Assembly: GCF_025698545.1 (NCBI RefSeq)
Contig: NC_068569.1
Location: forward strand, 12,710,001-12,774,000
Reading direction: 5' to 3'
From: Gossypium raimondii
Lineage: Eukaryota; Streptophyta; Magnoliopsida; Malvales; Malvaceae
DNA: 64,000 bases
The notes under the pieces are model-generated. The model ran no database searches, was not told the origin of the DNA, and saw only the letters and a program-made list of their open reading frames with translations. Both the position numbers and the translations under genes were made by a program. This document shows, in pieces, positions 35,650-48,439 of this stretch (its first letter is position 1; each line of letters starts with the position of its first letter).

Positions 35650-37944
35650 TGTAATGGCCTAAATTCAAGGTTATCGGAACAGTGGTTTCGGGACCACAAA
35701 TCCGATGAGGAAAAATTTATTTTTCTTATATTTTTATGGTCTATGATTTCACGGAATGATTTTGTGAAAATCTCGTTCGAAAATTTCGACGTTTGGGCAC
35801 TCAATTTAGTCAAAAGGACTAAATTGTAAAAAGTGCAAAAGTTGAGTTCTACATGTTAGAGGTGTCCAATTGTTATGAAACTTTAAATTGGAGGTCCTTA
35901 TATGGTAATTATACCATTGGTAACTTGGTAGACAAAAATGGACATGAGATAAGTGAAATAGAAAATTTTTAAGTTAGGGGCAATTTGGTAATCTAGTAAT
36001 TAAAATGAATTAAAAGGGAAAAAGATGGCAAAAATCATCATCTTCTTCATTAGGACGAAATCAGCAAGGGGGGAAGCCATAGTTAGGGTTTTCAAGCTTC
36101 CAAGCTCCATAATCAAGAAGAACGAAACTCGAGGTTAGACAAAGGGAAGAATAAAGTTGAAGACTAAGTTGTTGAATTGGACTATATTTGATACCGAGGT
36201 AAGTTTACGGTAAATAAATGCAATATTTCAATATTTATTATTAATTCTGTTAATTTCCAGCATTTATGAATTTATTTTATGAATTTATTTGATGATGATC
36301 CAAGCATGAAATGATAGAGAATTAAAATTTAAAAGTCTCGTTGATACATAAGGATGGTACTGGATACGAATGTCATGACATTTGGGTAAAGAGATCCCAT
36401 GTAAGACCATGTCCGGGACATGGCATTGGTATCCTTAAGATCATGAGAGGTCCTCAGAAGACCATGTCGGGACATGGCATGGGCACCAGACGAGAGGTCC
36501 CATGTAAGACCATGTCAGGACATGGCGTTATAACCGAGATGAGATGTCCCTATAAGACCATGTCCGGGACATGGCATGGGCACCAACATGAGAACATCCC
36601 ATGTAAGACCATGTCCGGGACATGGCTTTGGCATGTTATTATCGGAAGAGACCCGAGTATCCTTATTATTCCAATGTAGCTCAACGGGCTTGTAAACGAA
36701 TTATGTTCATGAAAGTTCGGTTTAAAGCATAAATGGCAAGCTCGGTAAGTTATAAGAGTTAAGAACTTATTATACTATCAATTGATGTTCAACGATGCAG
36801 CAAGAGTTGAGTAAGTTATGTACACAAGTATTCTAAGTAAACAAGCAAGAGAACTAGTATGAGATTAACTAAAGAGTAAACTAGAGATATAGACATTTGA
36901 GTTTAATTATTTAAGTTAAATATTGTTATTTATTTGCTAGTAAACTTACTAAGCTTTATGCTTACTTCTTTTATTTCTCTTTCTCTTATAGTATTGCAAA
37001 GCTACTTCAAGGATCCTAAAGAAGTCGGAGATCGTCCACACTATCAACCACAACTGCTCGGTATTTTATATCGAAACACGTTTGAGTTATGGCATGTATA
37101 GGGATTTAGTTATTTTGAATGTTTGTGATTATGATTTTGCTAAAGAATGGTGTGTAAGTATTTGATAATGTATGGTTATTAAAATGGTTAAGTATGAAGG
37201 TATTTGTTGTTATAAGAGTCTAGGTGATAAATTATGTATGGAAATCATGAAAGGATGAAATTTTGCAAAGAAACAGAATTCAGGCAGCAACAGTGACGTG
37301 ACTTTGAAAAATCACCCAAGATACTATAAAATGAATTAGAGGGTGAATAATATATGGAATTAAAGCTTGTTGAGTCTATTTTCATGGAAAAATAACGGTG
37401 TAGCGAAAGGAATTTTATATTTTAAGATATGTAAATTTTCGTGAGACAGGGTCAGAACAGTTTTTGGTGTCCCCTGTTTTGAGTTTAGAAAATCATTAAA
37501 AATTGTAAAAAAATGGTTATGAGTTATAGTTTATATTTATAGATTTCTCATTGAGTCTATTTTCTGTAGAAACAAGTAAGAACTTCATATGAAAATCCTA
37601 CAGTGAGAAAACTTATTTTTAGTGACTAGAGGTCAGGGCAGTCAGGTGGTGAAACAGGGGAGACTTTAACTAATAAACTGTACTAATTGGCTGAACCAAA
37701 AATTCTAAAAATTTTATGGTGAGTAGATATATGAGTCTAGTTTCAGGGAAAATTTACGGAATTAAATTTCGAGTTCTGTAGCTCAAGTTATAATTAATTT
37801 AGTAACTGCTGCGCGATTGGACAGATTTGCTGTAAATAGTGAAATAAATTTTCAAACCTAGTTTTTATGCTCCGAATTGGTAAGATAAGCTAAGTAATGC
37901 CTCGTGCTCGACTCCGGAAACGGTCTCGGGTAAGGGGTGTTACA
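35650..37944 (+). repeat. Gypsy 3' LTR
   Basis: 2,295 bp, near-identical to the 5' LTR. It carries its own copy of the palindromic array (36400-36630) and ends GGGGTGTTACA before the TCTTA duplication. Confidence 0.95.
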
Positions 37945-37949
37945 TCTTA

Positions 37950-38728
37950 ACTTTAATTTTTCAAACACCTGTAATTCTACATGAAGCATTATTTCCCATC
38001 AAAACAACACATTCATACACTGTTTCGTATGTTGTAAACTAATCCCGATTGAGACTCATGTGGAAGGTGCAACCCGAATCAAGAATCTACTCCTCGCTCG
38101 CTTTAGAATTATTGACAGAAGCGACTAGAAGTTCACCATCGCTGTAGTCTTCTACAACATCAGCTTTACCGAAATTTTCTGGTTGTTTTACATTTTGATT
38201 CGCAACCTCCCTTTTGATCTTGTTCTGTAGCTTATAGCACTTAGATTTAATGTGTTCTTTCTTCTTGCAGAAGTTACAAGTTTTACCTCTATTTGAAGAC
38301 TTCGATCTACCCTTAGATTTACCACGAGGATTCCGTTCTTATGTCCTTCCACGATCATCATCAGCACTCCGGTCTTGTCTCCCATGAACAATGAGACCCT
38401 CTCCCTGAGAATCTGTTTTAACCACAAGATACTTTATCTTATCATACGAAAGTAAAGAATCATAAGCCTCATCAACTGTGAGAGACTCACGGTTATATAA
38501 AATCGTATCTCTAAAGGTTGAATAAGACGGGGGCAACGAACAAAGTAGAACCAACCCTAGATCTTCTTTATCATACTGAACCTCCATGACCTCCAAGTTT
38601 GAAAGAATTTGTTTAAACACTGTTAAGTGTTCGTGCACAGATGCACCTTCCTCTAAACGATGAGCATAAAGATGTTGCTTCATATGCAACTTGCTAGTTA
38701 GAGTTTTCGACATACATATTTGTTCCAA
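37950..38728 (-). pseudogene. Copia gag, zinc knuckle and protease remnant
   Basis: Minus strand. 38728-38339 reads a Copia gag tail (HRLEEGASVHEHL…LCSLPPSYSTFRDTIL). After a frame change it gives the zinc knuckle CNFCKKKEHIKSKC (CX2CX4HX4C, all ligands present) and the protease block ILDSGCTFHM. Two TAG codons stand where Trp is expected (before ILDSG and after SLNRD). It runs into the Gypsy insertion at 37949. Confidence 0.85.
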
Positions 38729-38839
38729 CCTCTTCCATAATCCAGCGACGGTCTTCTATTTCATTACATCTTGCAAAATTTCGTTAGACAAATACAAATG
38801 TAACTGTGTTAAAGCCTTTCAATCCTTGCGCTTCAGTAA

Positions 38840-39210
38840 TGACAATATATTGTAAAGAAAAGAGAAATAAAAATAAAGAAAATATAGATTTTTACATGGA
38901 AACCCTTTCGGAAAAAATCACGGGCAGAAGAGAAGAAAATTCACTATGTCGAATTCGAATTATTACAAGAGGAGTAGACTATGTCTATTTATAGGCTTGT
39001 AAAACCATATTCTAATAGAAGTGTAGTAAGATTGAAACACCTTATTCTAATCAATATCAAATAGATAAAGTTTAATAAAGTTTAATAAAGTTTAAAAAAC
39101 CTTATTCTAAAATAAAATAAAAGAAGTGTAGTTCTATAGGGATTTTACTTTTATTTTATTTTACCACTGTATTTTATTTAAATAAGGATTCGGGTCACTT
39201 AATTCTAACA
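38840..39210 (-). repeat. Copia 5' LTR (right)
   Basis: 371 bp, the direct-repeat partner of 22052-22414. It has an extra copy of 'aagtttaat' relative to the other LTR. Confidence 0.9.
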
Positions 39211-39594
39211 GCAATAAACTCTTCTAAAAGAACAACTTATGTTTGAAACAATTCTTATTTAGAAACAACACATGTTTTGCATTCCTAAAGATTTTTCATA
39301 AAAGAGTTTCACATGCTATTACTTTATCAACATAGAAGTAAAAATAACCTTGGCATATAATAGGGAGCTTAGTTTGGTGGATCGGACATAGAGATAGAGA
39401 CAATTAAAAGGTTTCCCTTTAAAATTTTCTATAATATTGAGTGTTTTTTTTTAGAAACATAGTAATTCTTATTCATCGCTCAATTTACTATTCACTATCA
39501 CCAATAAAACTTTTTATTAATAAAAAATCATAATTTCTTTATAACTGAAAATATCATTCATTACCCTTTTTAATGGACTTTTATTATGGGTGTT
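39211..39594. other. Intergenic, no gene seen
   Basis: AT-rich flank of the Copia element. Confidence 0.4.
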
Positions 39595-40125
39595 CAAATG
39601 GCCAGTTCGGTTAATACTCGAATTGAATTACTATTAACCGAATTACTTGAAATGTAAAAATCTTTAACCGTTAACCACATTGAAGTTTTTTTCAAATACA
39701 TAAACAGAACCAAAATATTTCGATTAATTCAGTCGGTTAACCGAATTAACCGAAATTTATATATTTTTGTCTTTTGGTTAAAATAAGTATAAAACATATA
39801 AAAAAATACATTGCTAATGTTCATTTTTTAATAGTTCAAAAAACTTTAAATGAAAATGAGAATAACAAATAATACATTAGAAACACCACGTAAGTATTGA
39901 AAGTTAACAACAAAACACTATATTATATATTATATATATTATTTATTTCATTTAATTGGTTAATTCAGTTAATTGTCTGGTTTCAAACTGAATCACACGA
40001 TAACTGAAATTCTAAAAAATCATTAACCGAGCTCCTACCGAACTAAATTCGGCCACCAACTGATTAACTGAATTAGATCGATTTGGTCAGTTAATTCAAT
40101 TTTAACTGAACTGTAAACATCCTAA
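39595..40125. mobile_element. Possible degenerate MITE (GGGTGTTCA ends)
   Basis: The left end GGGTGTTCAAATGGCCAGTT is inverted imperfectly at the right end (AACTGAACTGTAAACATCC). The interior repeats 'ttaaccgaatt'-type phrases on both strands. Non-coding; target duplication not found. Confidence 0.45.
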
Positions 40126-40978
40126 CTTTTATTACTGAGACACTATAAATAGGAGCACTTTGGTTTTTTTACTCCCAAAATTTATTTTTAAAATTCTCTC
40201 AACCTATTATTAATAAGTGTTCTTTGAATCATTGCTATTTGACTCGGACCTAATTCAAAAGAGTTTAGGTATTCCGAATTGTATGTTGACACGAACAAAG
40301 TCAAGGGAAACTTAAAAAGAAGATCTTTTATCTTATAGTAGTTAGCTTCAGTCTCCTCACGAAACTTTCATTATTGGGTTAATCATATACTTCATATGTT
40401 TCTAGTTAGTCTTACTGCAATAAGTGTTACCAGAAAATTTACTCAAGGTAAATCCATCAACGTTAAATTTGAGAGCGTTTTTATTTTACCGGACCAAAAG
40501 AACTTGATGAAGATATGATATACTCCAACCATGTTACTATAGAAAAAAGTCAAACTCCTTTTATAATTTATAATAGGAGGGTAAAACCCTAACAAGCACG
40601 ATTTGTACTTAAGCCAAACCAAAACATGGGTATAAATTTTCTTCAATGTTTAAGACATACAAGCAGGTGTAGTATATTCGGTGGTGATTCAAGGTAAATA
40701 AGTACGTTGACTTTTCCTCAATGTAATTGAAATGTATACAATTTTTCTTTGTAGTAATTGTCACATTCTAGACATATATGTTAAATGGAGTTGAAATATG
40801 CTCGTCTTTTCTTGGCAGACCAAGTCCAATAAAGGCTGAATGTTAACATTCAACTTTTACGCTTAAAGGCTTTTGATAGTTCAGACGGTCTTATATATAC
40901 ATATATATCATATTATCATATATACTTTTTAATAAGCTTTTTCCTTCATTAGTTATTATTTCGTATATATTTTATGAG
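40126..40978. other. Intergenic, no gene seen
   Basis: AT-rich spacer and presumed former promoter of the GLR pseudogene. No supported feature. Confidence 0.4.
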
Positions 40979-40990
40979 TTGTTTATCAAC

Positions 40991-43900
40991 ATGGACGATA
41001 CGTTTTGCTTTTCTTTTTCGTCTTCATATCCCTTCTTCTCGTTTTATCCAACGGGGAAGAGATCACGAACGCTAACAAGCTTATTAAGATTGGCGCAATC
41101 ATCGATATTCATTCGAGTACTGGTAGAGAAGAGAAAACTGCATTGGATATTGCTGTTCAAAGTTTCGATAGCAACGATTCAAACAACCACAAGCTCTCCC
41201 TCCACATTCAAGACTCTGGAAGAAATCCTCTCCTAGCTGCTACTGTTGGTTAGTCATTGTTTTATCTGAATAAATTCTGCTTCCTTTTGTGTTGGTCTAA
41301 ACTCTGAATAATCATATTGATAACAACTCGGAAGTTGATTAAAGAACAAAAAGTTGATCATTGGCCTGAAGAAATGGGAAGAAACAGTTATGGTCGGTAA
41401 TATTGGTACCCGAGCTCAAGTTCCAGTTATTTCTTTTGCAGCACCGGCCATCACACCGCCATTAGCAACCGCTCGCTGGCCGTTCTTGGTAAGAATGGCT
41501 AACGAAGATTCCAAACAGATGAAATGCATTGCAGCTATCATTGGTCTATTCAACTGGAAAAGGGTTATAGTTATTTATGAAGACGATGCCTTTGGTAGTG
41601 AATCTGGGAAGATGGCTCTTTTACCTGAGGCGCTTCAAGATGTGGGTTCAGAGGTTGAATTCCAATTGGTCCTTCCTCCATTTTCTTCTGTGACTAATCT
41701 GAATGTTGCTGTCCATGAGGAGTTGAAGAAGCTACAGAAGAAACAATCTCGGGTTTTTGTTGTTCTTCACTCATCCTTCTCAATGACGATACATTTGTTT
41801 GAAGAGGCTAAAAAGAGTGGACTTGTGGGACACGACTCAGCTTGGATAGTTACAGAGACCATTTCGAGTTACCTCGACTCTTTTAACAGTTCAGTGATTT
41901 CGTCAATAGAAGGTACTTTAGGAATCAAGACCTACTATTCTGAGGATACTAGTCTTTACAAGAAGTTTTATACCAATTTCCGGACAACTTTCAGAAATGA
42001 ATATCATGAGGAAGATAATTCCCAACCAGGTATTAATGCCTTACGTGCCTATGATAGCATTGGAATCATCACGCAGGCTGTGGAGAAACTAAAAAGTGAT
42101 GGAAAGAGTCCAAAAAAATTGTTGAAAAAGATACTTTCAAGCAATTTTACTGGTGCAAGTGGTGAAGTATGTTTCGAAGAAGGACAGCTGTCGTATGATC
42201 CTATACTGAGGATCGTAAACGTGGTTGGGAAAAGGTACAAGGAGTTGGATTTCTGGTTGCCAGGGATTGGGTTCTCAAGAATCCTACAGTGAAGAACGAA
42301 ACTGGTTATGTTGGTGAAATATCTCAAGATTTGGGTGGTCGAGTCTATTGGCCTGGTGATTCAAAGCTTGCTCCAAAAGGATGGGCAATGCCAACAGATG
42401 AAAAGCCTTTGATTATTGGAGTTCCAGCAAGAACCTCATTTGAGAAATTTGTAAAGGTTGTAGATGATAAACTTCCAGGCGTAAAGAACTATGATGGTTT
42501 CTGCATTGAACTTTTCTATGAAGTTCTTAAGGTACTAGGTTATCATCTACCTTACCGTTTTGATTCCCACAATGGCACATATGATGAACTTGTTAACAAA
42601 GTCAACAACAAGGTAATAGCTCTTTATTTTTCAATTCATGCTTCTCCTTAAGGATCTCTATTGCAAATGAAAACAAACCTTCTATCCTTCATTTTTCTTT
42701 TAATAATTGAATTACACTTGAAATTTCATAGATAAGATGTGTAATTTGGACTCGGTCTTCTTGACACCTGTGTGGTGAAGAAAATTAATGAGAATAACCA
42801 CAACGATTATGATTCTCGTTTTTGTTTTCTTATTTCTATAATTTTGTCTCTTATGATGTTTTTGTTTGTTTTTTCTTGTGTACCAAAATTAATGAAAGAC
42901 TTATGACGCAGCTGTCGGTGACATAACGATACTAGCTGACAGAGCAGATCATGTGGAATTTACTCAGCCATATGCATGGTCAGGGTTGACCATGATAGTT
43001 CCAGCAAAGTCGGAGGACTCGGCATGGATTTTCGTGAAACTTTTCACCATAGAAATGTGGTTGGCCACTGCCACCATCTTAATCTACACCATGTTCATAG
43101 TTTGGGTGTTGGAGCACTAGTCCAACCCTGAGTTCAGAGGTCTCTGGAACCATCAGATTGGAACTGCACTTTGGTTCGCTTTCTCCTCCATTTTCTTTGC
43201 TCACAGTAAGTTTCACTGCCATACCAAGAACTCTTGACGAGTATTAATGTGAGAATTGAGGGAAAGCTCTTGTCTAATCAATGGCTGACAGTAAAACATG
43301 GCATAAAATTCAAAGATCCAATAAGTGAATGGTCCCTGCATTGAAGCTGTTGTTTCTGGATGGAATTCAGCCTTAAAAACCAGTTATTCATTCATTCATA
43401 CATGTTTATTGTTTGACAATGGCTTGTGCAGGAGAGAAGGTTTACAGTAACCTCACTCGAATGGTGGTCGTAGTGTGGCTCTTCGTTGTGCTGGTCTTAA
43501 ACTCAAGCTACACCGCTAGCCTAACATCAATGCTGACGGTCAAGCGATTGGGACCAAATGTTACAGATATTGAATTGCTAAAGAGGGCCAACTTGAAAAT
43601 TGGGTGTGATGGAGATTCATTTGTAAGGACATACTTGGAGAATGTTCTTAATTTTAAAAGTTATAATATTGAGAACGTCAGCAGTGAATATAAGTATGAA
43701 GGGGAATTCAAAAGCCACCGCATTGCTGCTACCTTTCTTGAACTACCTTATGGCAAAAGTTTTCCTCAGTCATTACTGCAAGCAATTTACCACTTCCATA
43801 CCGACCTAACGATTTGGCGGTTTAGGCTTTGTGAGTACATAATATTATTGCCATAACTTAATATGGCATGTTCCAGTTTCAACAAGAAATTACTAGGAAA

Positions 43901-44643
43901 AGTTTTTTTTTTAATTATTAAGAATGAACTAGAATCTCCAAATGTGTTGCATTTGGAAGATATATACTGAACTCTGAAGAAGCCAACCTACGTACACATA
44001 CATGCTTTGAATATTGAAGTTGAACTCCTCCCTCGTAGCATTGTAGAATAGTCTTTTCTTCTTGCTCCTAATTTTACCTTAGCTATTAATTAAACTTGTT
44101 CAAGGGTTTTCTTCTTTCCTGGAATTCTGTATGCAGGTATTTCAGAAAGGCTCTTCGATAGCCAAAGATTTTTCAAGAGCCATTTTACAGTTCTCTGAAA
44201 ATGGATTTCTGTTGTCACTGGAAAAGGAATGGTTTTCTCCTTCGCTGGAGTGTTCAGCCGATGTAACCGATAGCAGTACAACTGATAGCTTGAGCATCCG
44301 AAGTTTCTAGGGTCTTTACTTTATATCTGGAGCTACATCCACCCTTTGTTTTCTATTCTTCTCCATGAACTTGCTAAAGAAATATTACCGTCACCGAGTG
44401 GACAATGTAGATGAGAGTCAGAGTGTTTGGATCAAGGTAATTCGAGTTGCCAAATACTTTTATCTGGGAGATGTGGTTTTAGTTCAACGAGAAGCTTCAG
44501 CAGCTCCTGATCCAGAACCAGATATCAATGAATGGAGGAGCCCTTCAACCTTAGATTTTGGTCACACTAACATGGAGAATCTCGATGGCACATCATCACC
44601 AGCAGAAACTGAGATTGAAATGCTGCTGCAAACTCAGAATTGA
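40991..44643 (+). pseudogene. Glutamate receptor-like channel (GLR, clade 2 type), multiply broken
   Basis: A plant ionotropic glutamate-receptor-like gene: a plasma-membrane cation channel family with an amino-terminal ligand domain, a bipartite binding domain and a pore. The only ATG near the signal peptide (40991) is out of frame with it (SLLLVLSNGEEITNANKLIKIGAI). A second shift follows intron 1, before IIGLKKWEETVMVGNIG. 41354-42292 is a long open part (VPVISFAAPAITPPL…ELDFWLPGIGFS). A one-base deletion near 42275 shifts the frame before NPTVKNETG. The M1-M2 exon (42905-43206) has TAG for Gln at 43118-43120 in LEH*SNPEFRG. The M3 exon has SYTASLTSMLTV, then shifts near 43760 and carries a TAA in TYRFGGLGF. 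The last exon has TAG for Trp at 44308-44310 (LRSF*GLY). Six or more lesions: clearly dead, with introns retained. Confidence 0.93.
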
Positions 44644-45087
44644 CCAAGGATCCATCATTGCCTGAGTTTTTATTCATAGCTTGGTTCCCTGAAATATTAA
44701 TTAATCCTTGTGTAATAATGGACCTCTCTTAGTAACACCATATAACTAGCTAATTGTAAAATGAGCCTCGATTTCTCTGTTGTATAACTAAATGAAGTAT
44801 TTTGCTTATCATTCTCAATTCACCTGTAAGAAATTAGAATGTACCAGTCACCTTCTACATCATCAGGTCTGACTAATTCACCTTAAGAAATTAACTCTAA
44901 ATCAATCTCAGGTCTACAATGGCCGTTGTTAGTCCACAATGAATCTACACACTCGTTGGCATCCAGTATCAAACAAAAATTGTTCTGAAAGAAAGTTTTA
45001 ACACATCCATAGCTCCTCTTCGTATTCTTCAGATACAAAAAGATTCTACAAATTTAGCCATCATTGAACTCTGTTTAATGCATCAAA
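44644..45087. other. Spacer between GLR and API5 pseudogenes
   Basis: 3' flanks of two convergent genes. No coding region seen. Confidence 0.45.
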
Positions 45088-48000
45088 CTACAGGTAGCCT
45101 CTTCCTCTTCTACCACCCCTCCCACCTAAAGATATACCGTCCAGTGCTCTATTAACAAGCTGATTTTGCATGCCACCAGCTCCACGACCCTTCTTTGTCA
45201 CCAAATTATTGGATCCATTAGCTGCAGGGGTAGTATAGCAAGAGTCCATTTGACTTACATATGAAAAGGAATTTAGTTATATTTGGTTCAGTTTTATTAA
45301 AGTTAATGTGGCTCACCAACCCTCACATTACGTTAAACATGTAGGTCTGGCTATCAGTAAAGCAAAAAAGAAATGAAGGGTAAAAAAGAATCCTGCTATG
45401 AATAGAAAACAACAGTTAAAGATCAAACAGGTAACTTACCCAGTTGGATTTACAGTGGAGGGTGCAGAAGGTTTTATAGCTTCTTTCCAGGAAAGATTGA
45501 CACTCTTATCTCCAATAAATGCTGTCCTTTTTTAATGCAAGGGCTGAATGGGTAAAAATAATAAAAGATAAGATGTTGAAGAGTTTAGGCCTACATGGCA
45601 CATGCAAGACATAGAAGACAATTTTCACTCCTATCTACCCTTGTCATAGCTAAAATGTTATTGCAGATCTGCAAACTAGTTGTGGTATTCTGCTTTTGAG
45701 TTTTCTACGATCAGAAAACGAAGAGCAAAGTCAATAAGAAAAAATGAAAACAAACTATATGTTTTAAGAACAAACTCACGATGCTATCTTTTGCTTCATC
45801 AGATTTAGCTGCTGCCATAGCTTTGTTGTTCTCAGCCATTCCTAGAGTTAATTTCTTCACGGTGACCCTAGTTAAGTCTTCAACACTACTCAATCATGAC
45901 CAACATTCACTAGAAAGTTAGTATGGACAATATAAAAGAAGCATTTAGAACAGTACTGACAACAATGCAACTGAGGATGAAAGGTCTAAGGACATTTCAA
46001 ATTTTCCTTTCCATTGGAGCACCCTAGGGCCTAGGCTTATATGTGAAGTTGGCTCACAGCCAACCTGGACCTCTACGTTGAAGTTAAACAATGGATTACA
46101 ATCATAACTTAGGCAACCATTAAGCAGTTGCTTGTTCCTCAACAAATTGTACAACTTTGTTCGGTAGATCTTTTTGTTTTTTCTTCAAAAATAGGATTCA
46201 TACAATAATATATCAAACAATTCTTTGATTCAACATAATAGTGGTTTTAAGGACTTGTTCAAAACTGGGAACAAAATGGGAGTAGGGAAGAAACAGGTTA
46301 TTGGCAATGCCTGTCTAATCTATTTCATCTAGTGAATAGTGTTAGCTAAATAGCTCACAACAGATTTCATTGATAGAAGTTCCTTTTGCTCAATTTTTGT
46401 TCACACCCACAGCAGGATATTTCAAGATAAAAAGAAAACAAAGAATGTCTTCAACAAGATCAATTTATCGGTCTGTACATACTCAAATAAATAAATTAGG
46501 ATTGGTATATAAACATAGAAAAAAGTTAAGGAAGAAGAAAAACGTAGTTTTCTTTTCTTTTTTTTTAAAGTATAGCATAAGGGAGAAGAGAGGCCAATTT
46601 ATCTTTCAGTGAAGTCCTTATAATACTCTGAGAAGTCTTCCCCAAGCCTATCTGATGGTTGACCAGTCACAATCTAGTAACCCCATAGACTATTTGTGGC
46701 ATTGGGAGCCTATGTGACAAAAAATTCAAATAAGAACTTCAGAAAATAAATCTATGCAACAAGTGAACAAGATAGTGAAGGGGAAAAAACACCTTGTGAG
46801 AAAAATGATGAAAGACAAATAGCAAGCATTCAACATAGGTAAAGTTTGTTTCTTCCCCCCGTCTTCCTCCTAAGCATGTACTGCCAAGAAAGGGGAGCAA
46901 AAAGAGTTATAAACAAACAGAGATGGTATAGATATAAACATCTATGAGATAAATATTATCAGAAAACTCCAACTAAACAAGATATGATAAGAATATGCAT
47001 TCTGATACCTTTAAAAGCTGAACAATAGAAGGGAGAATCTGACGTGAATCCTGTGGTGTTGTGTAAGGCAAAATTTCTGCTAAAGCTTTGAGCAAATCTA
47101 GCTTTCGTTCCTCCTGGAGCTGTAAGGCACAGACATTATGAAATAGAGTCATTCCTGTACACAGTACTAGCTATAAGGTAGAACAAATAGAGGCTCATGC
47201 GAGAGTATTCAGAAAAGAGTTCCTCAAGAATTTCTTGCAAGGAGAATTTCTAATTTTCATGGAGCATACAGAAATACAAAAATGCCAAGAGACATCGTAT
47301 TTAAGAAACATTTCTAGAGTTCCCAAGGCATTAGTATTTTCAATTTTTTTTCTTACTGAGTGGATGTTAGTATATATTAAGGCGTTCAGAAATTTTATAC
47401 ATGCTGCTCATATTATGGACCATGAGCAGCTTCCCAGGAAACTCTATTGCCATTCAGAATTAGGTTGGAAGTTGGAACTATATAACATGCAACTTTTGCA
47501 CTACCACTTCCATAGCTTCCAGAATCAATCAGCAAGTAGCTAAATAGAAAAAACAAACCTACTTGTGAAATCAGATCAATCCCAATTTCAGAAGATCTGA
47601 TCAACTAAAACCCAAAAGGTACCAAGGACAATAAGGAATTCAACAACTTCAAATAGAAAAAAGACATATGCCCAAGCTCTGGAGCTCAAAGAAACTTTTA
47701 AGATTCGTCCACATCCATGACAACATTTCAAACCTTCATAACCACTAAGGACTAGAAAATTAACCATAAGAACTTTTCATTCTGTACCAGAATAACAGTG
47801 CTAACTGTAAAGAAGAACGAACTAGAAGTCTAGAATAAATGTAAATTAACTGAACTGATATCAAGGTTCATACAAAATGAGCTTCGACTACACTGAGCTT
47901 CGACTACACGTGTTGCAATACTTGTGGCAAGAAATATGGTATTTCACCTCATCAAAAACAGGTATAATGTGCTTGTTCAAGTAGTAGAGGAACTTGCTGC

Positions 48001-48437
48001 CAGATGCACCCCGCTGTAAAATTATTTAACGGTAAGAGACACTAGAGTACTTAAAGCAAGATAAGTACATATATAGCGCTATCAAATATAGTCCTTACCA
48101 CAAAAAAAGGAAGAGCCATGAAAAGGCAAGATATCAACCTATCAATATCATCCGCATCTGAAACCTATACCAAAAACCATGTAAAAAGTTATAAGGTTCA
48201 CAATAATGGCAGTGTAATGCTACATCAAGGAGACAATCTTGAACAGTAAAACTATTTTTAACTTTTATGGTCCACATCCTTTCACCTTTCACCACTATTC
48301 AGCAAACAAGCACTAACATCAAATCGAGCATCTAAATCATCCTGCCCTTCAATTATTCCAATTAATTCCTCCAAGCGTTCAGGAGGTGCTTTCTCCCCAA
48401 ATATGCTCAAACTTTTTGTTAAAAGCGAATGCAACTT
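45088..48437 (-). pseudogene. API5: API5-like (apoptosis inhibitor 5), 5'-truncated with stop and splice damage
   Basis: Minus-strand exons match the C-terminal half of plant API5, a nuclear helical-repeat protein. They are 48437-48314 (LSIFGEKAPPERLEELIGIIEG), 48157-48099 (DDIDRLISCLFMALPFF), 48013-47948 (RGASGSKFLYYLNKHIIPVFDE), 47119-47009 (EERKLDLLKALAEILPYTTP), 46880-46793, 46709-46603, about 45893-45780 (VEDLTRVTVKKLTLGMAENNKA), about 45530-45466 (FIGDKSVNLSWKEA), and the last exon ending at 45088 in a basic Gly/Arg tail (GGRGGRRGRGYL). Lesions: one extra G in a G6 run in exon 46880-46793; TAG at 46676-46674 in place of Lys (GY*IVTGQPSDR); the donor after TER (46603) reads AT instead of GT. 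About the first 240 residues are absent. LTR-like DNA begins just beyond the truncation. Confidence 0.88.
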
Positions 48438-48439
48438 CT

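Larger units (their letters stand above)
25408..37944 (+). mobile_element. Gypsy (Tekay/Del-like) LTR retrotransposon, nested in the Copia element
   Basis: A 12,537-bp element with direct LTRs 25408-27692 and 35650-37944. It is flanked by the exact 5-bp target duplication TCTTA (25403-25407 and 37945-37949) within the Copia protease/pre-integrase region. The initiator-Met primer-binding site and the polypurine tract are both in place. Gene order is gag, zinc knuckle, protease, RT, RNase H, integrase, then a C-terminal EEATWEPEEAM block like the chromodomain tail of Tekay/Del chromoviruses. The RT is interrupted by a solo LTR (29959-33111). The LTRs are nearly identical by eye, so insertion was recent, but gag and integrase carry frameshifts and there is a TAG at 35185-35187. 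Confidence 0.96.
22052..39210 (-). mobile_element. Copia LTR retrotransposon, minus strand, split by a nested Gypsy element
   Basis: The outer element of the nest. Direct LTRs lie at 22052-22414 (3' LTR) and 38840-39210 (5' LTR). Read on the minus strand they start TGTTAGAATTAAGTG and end TCA. Internal order on the minus strand is gag, zinc knuckle and protease, then pre-integrase, integrase, reverse transcriptase and RNase H, which is Copia order. The gag/protease and pre-integrase parts are separated by the 12.5-kb Gypsy insertion at 25408-37944. The two LTRs differ at about 20 sites in their first 240 bases by eye, so this is the older element. All ORFs carry stops or frameshifts. I could not find a matching target-site duplication (ggtaa against gcaat) or a standard initiator-Met primer site. 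Confidence 0.9.

Noticed and set aside
36341..36679. 112-codon ORF
   Set aside because: Same LTR array in the 3' LTR.
46370..46612. 80-codon plus-strand Lys-rich ORF
   Set aside because: Lies in an API5 intron on the opposite strand; low complexity, no domain.
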